A stretch of DNA of 64,000 nt from Geobacillus zalihae NBRC 101842. GTDB taxonomy: Bacteria > Bacillota > Bacilli > Bacillales > Anoxybacillaceae. The DNA lies in assembly GCF_001544135.1 (NCBI RefSeq), contig NZ_BCPV01000006.1, positions 1 to 64,000 on the forward strand. The letters are read 5' to 3'. The stretch's first letter is position 1, and each line of letters starts with the position of its first letter. A program made the translations under genes and the position numbers. Below, in pieces: positions 8,905-16,701 of this stretch. The notes beneath the pieces were generated by a model. That model ran no database searches. It saw only the letters and a list, made by a program, of their open reading frames with translations, and was not told the DNA's origin.

Positions 8905-9653
8905 GGAGCCACAACCTCTACCGTTGTTTTAGTTCGATACAAATCTTTCCACTCTTCATCCAATTCATCGGTGATCAACACCGCTTCATGCAAATCCGCA
9001 ATTTTCGCAAACGAGCTTTCATTCAACTTCGAATGGTCAGCAAGCACATACGCACGTTGCGCCAGCTGCATCGCCGTATATTTCACCAGCGCTTCTTCCG
9101 GATCCGGCGTCGTATAACCATAATCGTAATGAACGCCATTGGCGCCGATGAAACATTGGTCGAAGCGGTACTGCCGCAGCGACTCGATGGCGCCGCGCCC
9201 GATCAACGCCTTCGTTTTCGGCTTGATCATGCCGCCGACCAAATACGTCGTGACGTTATGCTCAAGCAGCCGCTCGACATGCATCACGCCGTTCGTGACC
9301 ACGATGACCTCTTTGCCAGCCAAGTGCGGAATCATTTCCCGCGTTGTCGTTCCCGCGTCCAAATAGATGCAGTTTCCTTTTTGCACCAAGCTGGCCGCAT
9401 AGGCGGCGATCCGCCGCTTTTCCTCTATATATTTCAGCGACTTTTCCGACACACTTAATTCTTCGCGTTTTTGCTGCAACAAGGCCGCCCCGCCGTGCAC
9501 ACGGCGCAGTTTCTTTTCGGTCTCAAGCTGCGTCAAATCACGGCGAATCGTCGACTCTGACGCCCCGGTCGCGTCAACGAGCTCTTGCAGCTTGACAACC
9601 CCTTTTTGCGCCAACAGCTCCAAAATGAAGCGGTGGCGTTCTTCGGTTAGCAC
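8901..9653 (-). CDS. fruR: DeoR-family transcriptional regulator (FruR)
   Basis: A 250-residue DeoR-family regulator: winged helix-turn-helix in the first 60 residues (RHRFILELLAQKG, then ATGASESTIRRDLTQLE) and a C-terminal sugar-phosphate sensor domain of the ISOCOT fold (YLDAGTTTREM, GANGVHYDYG, ADHSKL). As first gene of the fructose operon it presumably controls its own transcription with fructose 1-phosphate as effector, as in related Firmicutes. I choose GTG 9653, preceded by GGAGGTGGGA; the reading frame is open a little further up. Its upstream region holds four regularly spaced CATTCA hexamers. Confidence 0.9.
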   Translation of the reverse strand: MLTEERHRFILELLAQKGVVKLQELVDATGASESTIRRDLTQLETEKKLRRVHGGAALLQQKREELSVSEKSLKYIEEKRRIAAYAASLVQKGNCIYLDAGTTTREMIPHLAGKEVIVVTNGVMHVERLLEHNVTTYLVGGMIKPKTKALIGRGAIESLRQYRFDQCFIGANGVHYDYGYTTPDPEEALVKYTAMQLAQRAYVLADHSKLNESSFAKIADLHEAVLITDELDEEWKDLYRTKTTVEVVAP

Positions 9654-9693
9654 ACTCCCACCTCCGATCACCGGGGATATCGCTTACAACTCT

Positions 9694-9786
9694 ATCATAT
9701 CCCAAGACAACGAAAAAATCAATCAAAAACATTCATTTTCTATCAATATCATTCAATAAATAAGAAAAACCATTCAAAAACATTCA
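9694..9786 (-). promoter_or_regulatory. fruR promoter region with phased CATTCA repeats
   Basis: A -10-like TATGAT (9694-9699 on the - strand) has no good -35. Upstream of it the hexamer CATTCA (TGAATG on the transcribed-sense strand) occurs at 9730, 9750, 9771 and 9781, i.e. spaced 20, 21 and 10 bases, close to whole helical turns. DeoR-type regulators often bind such direct repeats, so these are candidate FruR sites. Their upstream position would fit activation or looping; this is inference. Confidence 0.5.
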
Positions 9787-9796
9787 AAACCAAAAT

Positions 9797-9820
9797 AAAA
9801 ACACTTGCCATCGGCAAGTG
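9797..9820 (-). terminator. Terminator of the GGDEF/HD-GYP gene
   Basis: A perfect eight-base-pair stem (CACTTGCC and GGCAAGTG, three-base loop), followed on the - strand by GTTTTTATTTTGG, eleven bases after the stop codon. Confidence 0.85.
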
Positions 9821-9831
9821 CCTTCTGTCGC

Positions 9832-11661
9832 TTAATTCAGTTGCTCCATCTCGGCAAGCGGCAAATAATGCTCGCGCACAAACGCGACAAACTTCGCCGC
9901 ATACACAGGATCAAACTGCGTCCCAGCGCAGCGCTCGATTTCCTCAAGCGCCTCTTCAAGCGTTTTCGTCGGCTGGTACGGCCGCTCGGTCGTCATCGCG
10001 TCAAATGAATCGATAATACACAAAATGCGGGCCAATTTCGGGATTTCTTCCCCTTTCAGCCCGTACGGATACCCTTTCCCATCATATCGTTCGTGATGCA
10101 GCTCGACAAGCGGAAGCAACTCATCAAACCGCTTCTCCGCCGCTACAATCTCGCGCCCCCACGCCACGTGCTTTTGGATGATCTCCCATTCGTGCTTTTC
10201 CAATTTTCCGGACTTATTTAAAATATCCCGGGGCACTTCGATTTTTCCAATGTCATGAATGATCGCTCCCAGGGCAAGCGTCTGCCGTTCATGGACCGTC
10301 AATTCGTCAAGGCGGCTACCAAATTCAAGTGCATATTTAAACACCCGTTTGCTATGGCGGTATGTATAGACATCTTTCGAAAGAAAGAATTTCACTTGTT
10401 GCTCGAGCGCTTCCAAGTCTTGTTTAAACTTAATTTCATCCAAGCACATATTATGTTTATCATACAACTGAACGTTGTTTTTCCCTTGCGCCTTCGCGTA
10501 ATAAAGCGCCTGATCGGCGCGGTGGATGAGCTCATCGCTTTCATGCATATCTTTTTCCATCTCGGCGATGCCGCACGAAAACGACAGGCAACGATACGGA
10601 ATATGCTCGACGCCGTCAAAATATGTATCGTTCACTTCTTTGCGCAACCGGTTTAAAAACGCGTACGCGTCTTCTTTCGTCGTGTTGGGCATTAAAATGG
10701 CAAACTCTTCGCCGCCATAGCGGGCGACCGTGAAGTTCGTCCCTTCCACCGCTTGTTGCAGCAGCTTCCCAAAAAAAGCCAACAAACGATCTCCTTGCAA
10801 ATGCCCGTTCCGGTCATTGTATTTTTTAAAATCGTCCAAATCCAGAAATGCCAAGGTCAACGGCTGTTTCAACAGCTTGCAGTCGGAAAACTGCTCCTTG
10901 AGCGTTTCTTTGAAAAAACCGTGGTTGTATAGGCCGGTGAGGTGATCTCTGTTGGCGCGGTTGGATACTAACTGGTATAATTCCAAAAATTTCCTAAAAA
11001 CAATAGACAATATCGTTACTAAAATAATAAATAAGGACAAGCCAAAATATTTCTCTTCCGACAATAAAATGGCTAAAACCATTGAAAGAAGCAATGTTAC
11101 TGAATAACCAACACACGCCTCTTTTAAGACGCCTAACTCTAGAGCACCTTTAAATATTTGTCCAATGAAATAGAAGAAAAGAAAAATCAATAATACATTA
11201 ATACTAAAATAAACTAGCAAACTAATCAAATAAGGAAGTAAATGATGGACATTTATCTTCCCAATATTCCCATCGAAGAATAAAAATGAGTAATAAGCAC
11301 CTGATATCATCAAACAATACATTGAGAAATTAAATAAATGTCTCCATGCAGACATTCGTTGATTACGATACAATTCTATCAAACTAAAAATAAAAAGAAC
11401 CTGTAACGTAAAGTTCAATCCATATAAAAACAGGGTAGCCAAGTAAACAGCAGAATCCATTGAAAAAGAATTAGCTTTAGGGGGCAAGATAATAGGAAAA
11501 AGATTCAACAAAACGACAGAACCAGTCAATATATATACTAAAACCCAATCTTTTAAGGATTGAGAATGGATATCAACCTCTGTAGCAAATATACACATCC
11601 CTAAAAGAGAGACAACAACAGTATATAGTTTTTCTTTGTTTTTTAACCGTTCAAAAACCAT
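9832..11661 (-). CDS. Membrane GGDEF/HD-GYP protein (c-di-GMP turnover)
   Basis: A 609-residue cyclic-di-GMP enzyme. Residues 1 to about 225 hold seven or eight membrane helices of unknown sensory type. A GGDEF domain (about 235-400) has an intact active-site GGEEF at 316-320 and metal-binding DLDDF at 274-278, but no RxxD inhibition site at the usual place. An HD-GYP phosphodiesterase domain (about 425-600) has HD at 469-470 and HHERYDGKGYP at 522-532. Both activities look possible, so it could make or break c-di-GMP. The membrane part is encoded by clearly AT-richer DNA than the catalytic part. It lies downstream of the DUF5317 gene and a micropeptide gene on the same strand, possibly in one transcript. 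Confidence 0.9.
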   Translation of the reverse strand: MVFERLKNKEKLYTVVVSLLGMCIFATEVDIHSQSLKDWVLVYILTGSVVLLNLFPIILPPKANSFSMDSAVYLATLFLYGLNFTLQVLFIFSLIELYRNQRMSAWRHLFNFSMYCLMISGAYYSFLFFDGNIGKINVHHLLPYLISLLVYFSINVLLIFLFFYFIGQIFKGALELGVLKEACVGYSVTLLLSMVLAILLSEEKYFGLSLFIILVTILSIVFRKFLELYQLVSNRANRDHLTGLYNHGFFKETLKEQFSDCKLLKQPLTLAFLDLDDFKKYNDRNGHLQGDRLLAFFGKLLQQAVEGTNFTVARYGGEEFAILMPNTTKEDAYAFLNRLRKEVNDTYFDGVEHIPYRCLSFSCGIAEMEKDMHESDELIHRADQALYYAKAQGKNNVQLYDKHNMCLDEIKFKQDLEALEQQVKFFLSKDVYTYRHSKRVFKYALEFGSRLDELTVHERQTLALGAIIHDIGKIEVPRDILNKSGKLEKHEWEIIQKHVAWGREIVAAEKRFDELLPLVELHHERYDGKGYPYGLKGEEIPKLARILCIIDSFDAMTTERPYQPTKTLEEALEEIERCAGTQFDPVYAAKFVAFVREHYLPLAEMEQLN

Positions 11662-11737
11662 ACAAAATCACTCTCAGCTAAAAAATTTTAAAGAAGGAGT
11701 ATCGCCTCCCTCTTTATTAGATCAACATTATTATTTT

Positions 11738-11830
11738 CTACTCAATGAGTTTAAACCCCGACGTCAACGCCACAATCACCGAACCGAGGATGAACAAATT
11801 GATCAATACTTGTTTTGCTTTGAATTTCAT
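11738..11830 (-). CDS. 30-residue membrane micropeptide
   Basis: A short reading frame not covered by usual length cut-offs: 30 codons starting MKFKAKQVL and ending SGFKLIE, then TAG. It has a basic N-terminus followed by a hydrophobic stretch of about 17 residues (ILGSVIVALTSG core), so it reads as a one-pass membrane peptide. The ribosome site AAGGGGGAAAAGG lies directly upstream, and the gene starts 22 bases after the DUF5317 stop. I do not recognise a family. Its position between two membrane-protein genes suggests it may accompany one of them. Confidence 0.6.
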   Translation of the reverse strand: MKFKAKQVLINLFILGSVIVALTSGFKLIE

Positions 11831-11851
11831 GTCCTTTTCCCCCTTAACATT

Positions 11852-12448
11852 TTATTTATTGATCGCAGGAGCACCCGTTGTTTCTTCAGCATCATCTGCT
11901 CTATGCCGCGGTGCGCTGAGCATCAGATGCTGGATGAACAAGAACGCCCCTACGTTCATCACGACGTCGCCGATGCTGATGACTTGTTGGCGCGGGTACG
12001 GCGGAGACAGCGGAATGATGTCGCCGAGAAACGGCAGAAGTGTATCCGATGTGATCGCCTGGTGCTTGCCGTACAGACCGGCTTTTAACGCTTCGATGTA
12101 TTCGCGGCCGAGAAATTGGGCGGCTTCGATCGATACCGGCATCCGTCCGCCGTTTACGGCCATGACGATAAAGTTAAGCAAGACGCCGGCGAAGATGACC
12201 GGAAACCCCGGCTGATGGCGGTTGAGCCACAGAAATGCGAGTCCTGTGATATAGACGAGAAGAAAAATAACGTTGCTCATTTTGGCGATCCACTCGATGC
12301 GTTCTTGAAGGAAAAAGACGATAAACTGCACCGCCAACAAGAGCGGAAACAACCAACCGCCGCGCAATTTCATGTTGGCCAACCCTTTCAGGCTTCCGCC
12401 GCGAAACCAGCCGATCAACAACGACAAAATGATTCCATCGTAAACCAT
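11852..12448 (-). CDS. DUF5317 membrane protein
   Basis: A 198-residue integral membrane protein with about five or six hydrophobic segments, matching what I know as DUF5317 from Bacillales and Clostridia. A conserved glycine/arginine-rich motif (GWFRGGSLKGLANMKLRGGWL) follows the first helix, and a central NGGRMPVS segment precedes a soluble loop. The start at 12448 has AAGGGGACAGC just upstream. Function unknown. The gene leads a small minus-strand set with the micropeptide and the GGDEF/HD-GYP protein, and in the latter's genomic neighbourhood it may form part of the same signalling unit; that link is inference. Confidence 0.75.
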   Translation of the reverse strand: MVYDGIILSLLIGWFRGGSLKGLANMKLRGGWLFPLLLAVQFIVFFLQERIEWIAKMSNVIFLLVYITGLAFLWLNRHQPGFPVIFAGVLLNFIVMAVNGGRMPVSIEAAQFLGREYIEALKAGLYGKHQAITSDTLLPFLGDIIPLSPPYPRQQVISIGDVVMNVGAFLFIQHLMLSAPRHRADDAEETTGAPAINK

Positions 12449-12755
12449 AATGCTGTCCCCTTGATAAACAGAATTTTCTCTTTTTTCTAAACTACTGTCC
12501 TCACTTCTATTTTTACCGTTTTTTTCATTCCATGTAAATAGTCCGTTCGTCCTAACTACAAACAAATTTTGATGAATATCGTTTCCTTCTTTTCGTTTTC
12601 GTCATTCTTTGAAACAAGAAACGACAAAAACAGCGTCATGTATATCCATTGAATAGTGAAAAAGAACCTACCCTCAATGGAATGATCCCCCGACTGCAAA
12701 TGCGGCATGCGTTTTTCTCGTTGAAAGACAAAAAGCCCTTTTTTATTATTCCGTA

Positions 12756-12783
12756 TTGCTTTTCGGAAGATCATTGTTATAAT
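12756..12783 (+). promoter_or_regulatory. Sigma-A promoter of the toxin-antitoxin operon
   Basis: TTGCTT at 12756 and TATAAT at 12778 with a 16-base spacer, about 75 bases ahead of the antitoxin start. The rest of the 408-base gap from 12449 to 12856 is AT-rich DNA in which I see no gene. Confidence 0.6.
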
Positions 12784-12803
12784 TGTTTATACAGTAATAA
12801 TTT

Positions 12804-12832
12804 TATGGATAAAAACGTCCTTTTTGTCCATA
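12804..12832 (+). promoter_or_regulatory. Palindrome in the toxin-antitoxin leader
   Basis: A 29-base imperfect inverted repeat with arms TATGGATAAAAA and TTTTTGTCCATA lies between the promoter and the antitoxin ribosome site. AbrB-type antitoxins normally repress their own operon through such palindromes, so this is the candidate operator. Confidence 0.55.
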
Positions 12833-12856
12833 TTATGGAAAGGAGATGAAAAAGAA

Positions 12857-13138
12857 ATGGACGCGGAAATGTTGGGAAGCAAGGATGACAAAACGTATAC
12901 ACGTCGGATTAGCCAAGTCGGGAATAGTTTGTCCGTTAGCATCCCGAAAGATTTAGCCACGATGCTAAACCTAAATAAAGGCGATGAAATCGAAATATAT
13001 TACGACAAGGAACGAGGGGAAATCGTGATGAAACGCGCAAACCGAATTCCAAAAGGAGTCCGTCCTGAAGTCGTGATGGCGATGAACCGCGCGATCTCCA
13101 AATATGACGAAGCGCTGCGCAACTTGAAATATAGATAA
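12857..13138 (+). CDS. AbrB/SpoVT-fold antitoxin
   Basis: A 93-residue protein with a swapped-hairpin AbrB/MazE DNA-binding domain: TRRISQVGNSLSVSIPKDL (about 15-33) and LNLNKGDEIEIYYD (about 38-51) are the family motifs. The C-terminal tail (60-93) is charged and helical and would wrap the toxin. It lies 20 bases upstream of a Doc-type toxin gene, the order expected for a type II module. AGGAGA is ten bases before ATG 12857; an in-frame start at 12824 lacks a ribosome site. It probably represses the operon through the leader palindrome. Confidence 0.85.
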   Translation: MDAEMLGSKDDKTYTRRISQVGNSLSVSIPKDLATMLNLNKGDEIEIYYDKERGEIVMKRANRIPKGVRPEVVMAMNRAISKYDEALRNLKYR

Positions 13139-13158
13139 AGGAGCAGCTGGAGGAAAAC

Positions 13159-13581
13159 ATGGTTTATTATTTGACAGCGGAAGAAATCATATTTATCCAT
13201 TACACGGTCATGGAAATGTACGACGACGCAGAACAAGCGGGGATCCAATTCCCCGATAAATTCGCGTGGATGTTGGAAAGACCGAAAACGAAATTGTTCG
13301 GGGAGGAACAGTTCCCTTCGATTATTGAAAAGGCTTGCTGCTATTACCATTCCATCGCGACAGGTCATATTTTCCACAACGGCAATAAGCGGACGGCTTT
13401 AACCGTATTCGTCACGTTCCTTGATTTGAATGGATATGAGTTCACGATGACCAATAAAGAAGCGGAAGATTTCACGGTGTACCTTGTCGAGGATGCCAAG
13501 TTCCGGGGAAATGATTGCATCCAGCATCTTGCCCACGAATTAGAGAGTTACATCCGTCCCATCCAAAAACGAAAAGAATGA
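13159..13581 (+). CDS. doc: Doc/Fic-family toxin (death-on-curing)
   Basis: A 140-residue Fic-fold protein of the Doc family. The catalytic loop HIFHNGNKR at residues 70-78 matches the Doc motif HxFx(N/D)(A/G)NKR, with the expected helix upstream (IIEKACCYYHSI). Doc toxins phosphorylate elongation factor Tu and block translation. The partner antitoxin here is AbrB-like rather than the classical Phd. TGGAGG precedes ATG 13159. All catalytic residues are intact, so the module should be functional if expressed. Mobile or accessory origin is likely for such pairs, although no mobile-element genes are adjacent. Confidence 0.88.
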   Translation: MVYYLTAEEIIFIHYTVMEMYDDAEQAGIQFPDKFAWMLERPKTKLFGEEQFPSIIEKACCYYHSIATGHIFHNGNKRTALTVFVTFLDLNGYEFTMTNKEAEDFTVYLVEDAKFRGNDCIQHLAHELESYIRPIQKRKE

Positions 13582-14050
13582 GGAAAAGAGTGAGGAAAAG
13601 AGCGGGCCAAAGCCGGGTCAAGTTCAATTATTGCGTGAAATTCCATCGCCAACACAGTAAACTTGGATGACAGGACAACAACATCGTTTTTTTGCTGCTT
13701 TGTTTTTACGCAACTGTGCGAACCTTGATCCAAAGACGCCTTTTCGCTATTCGCAGCTTTTCATACTTTTACCTTGCGGCAGGTATTGAGTATTGTCAAA
13801 AGTTTATCCTCCACACTCACGGTCTTCCCTTGAGTTTCAACGGTTGAACGAAAAAAGCTTTCTACCCCCGGTGTTTCGGCCATCATTGAGGCAACAACAC
13901 CCAACAGCCAAAACAAAGGGCGGCCTGATTTTTTTCCTCCAGAGCCCGTTGAAACGGATGGTCCGTTGAAGCAGCTTACCCATTGCATCCCCGCTTATTT
14001 TTTGGCTATCCTACAACCATGGAAGCGAAAGTCTTTCGTCGGAAAATGAA
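13582..14050. other. Intergenic region with an unrecognised reading frame
   Basis: About 470 bases between doc and the feo terminator. On the - strand a 75-codon frame (13761-13988) ends LLTILNTCRKVKV and is rich in Gly and Ser at its N-terminus. I do not recognise it, and no clear ribosome site precedes it. It could be the tail of a decayed transposase or other gene. I see no other structure here. Confidence 0.3.
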
Positions 14051-14082
14051 AAAACGGATTCCGATCATCGTCAGGAATCCGT
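14049..14082 (-). terminator. Terminator of the feo operon
   Basis: A perfect nine-base-pair stem (ACGGATTCC and GGAATCCGT) with an 11-base loop, followed on the - strand by TTTTTTCATTTTCC. It lies 14 bases past the small Cys-rich gene. Confidence 0.87.
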
Positions 14083-14096
14083 TTGTCTTGAACGGA

Positions 14097-14246
14097 TTAT
14101 CTCTCCGTCCCGCAGCTGCCTCGGCAATGGTCCGCTGCATGGCATGACGCGCACGCCCCTTTGGCGCTTTTTTTCACGTGTCGGACCAGCGTCCAGCCGG
14201 CGTAGGCAAAAATCGCTCCGCCAATGATGATATTCGCCATCATCAT
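14097..14246 (-). CDS. FeoB-associated Cys-rich membrane protein
   Basis: A 49-residue protein starting at one of three tandem ATGs (14246, 14243, 14240) after AAAGGAGAG. One membrane helix (ANIIIGGAIFAYAGWTLV) is followed by a cytoplasmic cysteine/histidine tail (CASCHAADHCRGSCG). This is the FeoB-associated Cys-rich family that accompanies FeoB in many Firmicutes and may act in place of FeoC or as an iron-binding helper. The gene starts 11 bases after the feoB stop and is the last of feoA-feoB-this gene. Confidence 0.85.
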   Translation of the reverse strand: MMMANIIIGGAIFAYAGWTLVRHVKKSAKGACASCHAADHCRGSCGTER

Positions 14247-14257
14247 ATTCTCTCCTT

Positions 14258-16252
14258 TCATGGAAAACCTACTATCTTTCCAGCTTGGTAGACAAGAAGT
14301 GAAATCATATAAGCAACCGTTAAGGCGATGCCAATCGACAACAGCGTCCATTTCCACGATCCGGTTTCTTTGCGGATCGCCGCCACGGTTGCCAGACACG
14401 GAGTGTAAAGCAAAACGAACACCATAAAGCTGAACGCCGACAGCGGCGTGAAATGGGAGGCGATCACCTGCTTCAGCCCGTTCTCCTCATGAACGTGGTA
14501 AATAATATTCATCGTCGACACCACAACTTCTTTCGCCAAAAAACCGGTGATCAACGCGGCGCCTGCCTGCCAGGCGCCAAAGCCAAGCGGCGACAACAAC
14601 GGTGCGATCAACCCGCCGATCGCAGCCAGCAAACTGTCATCCATTGGAACGCCAACCCCACGCGGCCCGACATACGTCAGCAGCCAAATGGCGACCGAAC
14701 CGCCGAAAATAAAGGTTCCTGCTTTGCGGATGAATCCTTTCCCTTTTTCCCATGTGCTTCGCCATAGTGTGAGCGCCTGCGGCACGCGGTATGGCGGCAA
14801 TTCAATGACAAACAGCGAATTTTCGTTTTTCAAGAGCGTCGATGAGAACAACTTGGCAAGCCCCAAAGCCACTACAATGCCAAGCACGTAAAGCGAAAAC
14901 ACGACAAGCGCCTGCTCGCGGGCGAAAAACGTGCCGGCAAACAAGGCGTACACCGGCAAGCGGGCGGAACATGACATGAACGGCAGCGCCAAGATCGTCA
15001 TGAGCCGCTCTTTCGGCTGCTCAATCGTCCGCGCCGCCATCACTCCAGGAACGTTGCAGCCAAAGCCAATGATCATCGGGATAAACGCCTTGCCGTTTAA
15101 CCCGATCGCTTCCATCACCCGGTCCATCACCATCGCCACGCGCGCCATATATCCGGAGTCTTCAAGCAAAGAAATGAAAAAGAACAAAATGAAAATTTGC
15201 GGCACAAACACCAACACCCCGCCGACCCCAGCAACAACGCCGTCCAAGACGAGCGCCTTGATAAACGGCGATGCCCCTGCCCAGTCGAGAAAACGGGACA
15301 ACCCATCTGCCAGCGGACCGGAGAAAAACGCATCAAGCCGATCGGCAAGCGGCGTCCCCAGCCAGTTAAACGTCAGCATAAACACCACATACATCAGCGC
15401 CAAAAAAATCGGCAGCCCGACATAACGGTTTGTTACAACCGCGTCGATTTTTTCCGTTAGCGTCAGCGGTTTTTGCTCAAACTCGATGGCCGTCGCAGCG
15501 ATTGTTTCACTGATCCAACGGTCACGCGTTTCATAAATATGCTTGGCTGCCTGACAGCCGAGCGCCTGTTCCGTCTCCTCACGGATCGCCAACAACGGTG
15601 ACAAATCGAATCGCCCGCGCAAATAGGCGGCGATGCGTTCATTCCCCTCCAAAAACTGCAACGCCGCCCATCGTTTGTTTCCAGGCACATCGTCCGGCAG
15701 CTGCTCGGCAATGCTCCGGATGGCATTCTCCACCTCGACGCCGTAATCGACGGCGATGGAGGAATGAGGCTTGTCTTTTGCCGCCAAAACGGCGTGAACC
15801 AATTCGTTCGTTCCTTTTCCTGTTCGGGCGATGACCGGGATAACAGGAACGCCAAGATACTTCGACAGTTTAGCGGCGTCCACTTTCACGCCCCGTTTTT
15901 CCGCCACATCGACCATGTTTAGCGCGATGACAACGGGACGGCCAAATTCCAGCAGCTGAACGGTCAAATGCAAATTGCGGCGCAACTGCGACGCGTCAAC
16001 GATATTGACAATCGCTGAGCACGGCTCGGTCAATAAAAAATCGGTCGCCACTCCTTCATCACGCGACAGCGGCTGAAGCGAATACACGCCGGGCAAGTCG
16101 ACCACCGAAACCCCGTGCTGGCGGAGCACTCCGATTTTTTTCTCGACCGTCACCCCGCTCCAGTTGCCCACATATTCATAAGACCCAGTTAAGCAGTTAA
16201 ACAATGACGTTTTGCCGGTGTTTGGATTGCCAAATAAAGCGATGTAGGACAT
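14258..16252 (-). CDS. feoB: Ferrous iron transporter FeoB
   Basis: Takes up Fe(II) across the cytoplasmic membrane. The 664-residue protein has an N-terminal G-protein domain: P-loop GNPNTGKTS at 8-16, switch/G3 DLPGVYSL, and the guanine-specificity motif NMVD around 113. A helical spacer follows, then a membrane part with two Gate/Nucleoside-recognition repeats (GCNVPGVMAARTIE and the later SCSARLPVYALF segment carry the conserved cysteines). Length is normal. It begins immediately after the feoA stop (TAA directly followed by ATG), so the two are coupled. Confidence 0.96.
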   Translation of the reverse strand: MSYIALFGNPNTGKTSLFNCLTGSYEYVGNWSGVTVEKKIGVLRQHGVSVVDLPGVYSLQPLSRDEGVATDFLLTEPCSAIVNIVDASQLRRNLHLTVQLLEFGRPVVIALNMVDVAEKRGVKVDAAKLSKYLGVPVIPVIARTGKGTNELVHAVLAAKDKPHSSIAVDYGVEVENAIRSIAEQLPDDVPGNKRWAALQFLEGNERIAAYLRGRFDLSPLLAIREETEQALGCQAAKHIYETRDRWISETIAATAIEFEQKPLTLTEKIDAVVTNRYVGLPIFLALMYVVFMLTFNWLGTPLADRLDAFFSGPLADGLSRFLDWAGASPFIKALVLDGVVAGVGGVLVFVPQIFILFFFISLLEDSGYMARVAMVMDRVMEAIGLNGKAFIPMIIGFGCNVPGVMAARTIEQPKERLMTILALPFMSCSARLPVYALFAGTFFAREQALVVFSLYVLGIVVALGLAKLFSSTLLKNENSLFVIELPPYRVPQALTLWRSTWEKGKGFIRKAGTFIFGGSVAIWLLTYVGPRGVGVPMDDSLLAAIGGLIAPLLSPLGFGAWQAGAALITGFLAKEVVVSTMNIIYHVHEENGLKQVIASHFTPLSAFSFMVFVLLYTPCLATVAAIRKETGSWKWTLLSIGIALTVAYMISLLVYQAGKIVGFP

Positions 16253-16474
16253 TTATTTCACCTCGATCGATGACGCCTCTTTGCGCCGCAAGCCGATCGC
16301 CTGTCCATCGATTTCGATCATCACCGGTCCGCCAAACGGCATCGCGGCTTTCAACCGCACCGTTTTCCCTTCTTTCACCCCTAGATGAAGAAGACGCTGT
16401 TTCAGTGCCTCCTGCTCAATGGCCAGACGGACGACGACCGCTGTTTCCCCTTTATGCAAATCAGTCAGCACCAT
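16253..16474 (-). CDS. feoA: FeoA protein
   Basis: A small cytoplasmic SH3-fold protein of 73 residues that is needed for Fe(II) uptake by FeoB. The family pattern is visible: LxHLGVKEGKTVRL in the middle and a C-terminal GQAIGLRRKEASSIEV. I start at ATG 16474, eight bases after GGGGG; ATG 16480 is too close to the ribosome site. It is the first gene of the feo operon. Upstream sequence has an AT-rich stretch at 16511-16527 that faintly resembles a Fur box, too weak to call. Confidence 0.92.
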   Translation of the reverse strand: MVLTDLHKGETAVVVRLAIEQEALKQRLLHLGVKEGKTVRLKAAMPFGGPVMIEIDGQAIGLRRKEASSIEVK

Positions 16475-16631
16475 GATCATTTCCCCCTGTTTTTCTATCC
16501 GTCTCTCCTGTGATTCAATAATGATTCTTCTTCTCAATTCCAATCATACCATAAGCAAAGAAGAAAGGAGTGACTTTTTTCACAATCATTCCTCATTGTC
16601 ATCATTTCTTCAAAATTCGCCACCTCATCAG

Positions 16632-16659
16632 TTGAATTTTTCTGAAAAGTGTATATAAT
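16632..16659 (+). promoter_or_regulatory. Promoter of the BASS transporter gene
   Basis: TTGAAT at 16632 and TATAAT at 16654 with a 16-base spacer, about 35 bases upstream of the ribosome site. Confidence 0.6.
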
Positions 16660-16701
16660 CTTTTGTATATCTTTCCCATCTTTGCTCAAGGAGGAAGCTC
16701 A

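Noticed and set aside
8266-9117. Long + strand frame opposite fruK and fruR
   Set aside because: It is antisense to well-supported genes, has no ribosome site and the translation resembles no protein.
12556-12774. A 72-codon minus-strand frame upstream of the toxin-antitoxin pair
   Set aside because: AT-rich spacer DNA with no ribosome site and no recognisable protein; it covers the antitoxin promoter region.
16511-16527. Possible Fur box upstream of feoA
   Set aside because: TGATTCAATAATGATTC keeps too few positions of the 7-1-7 consensus to claim.
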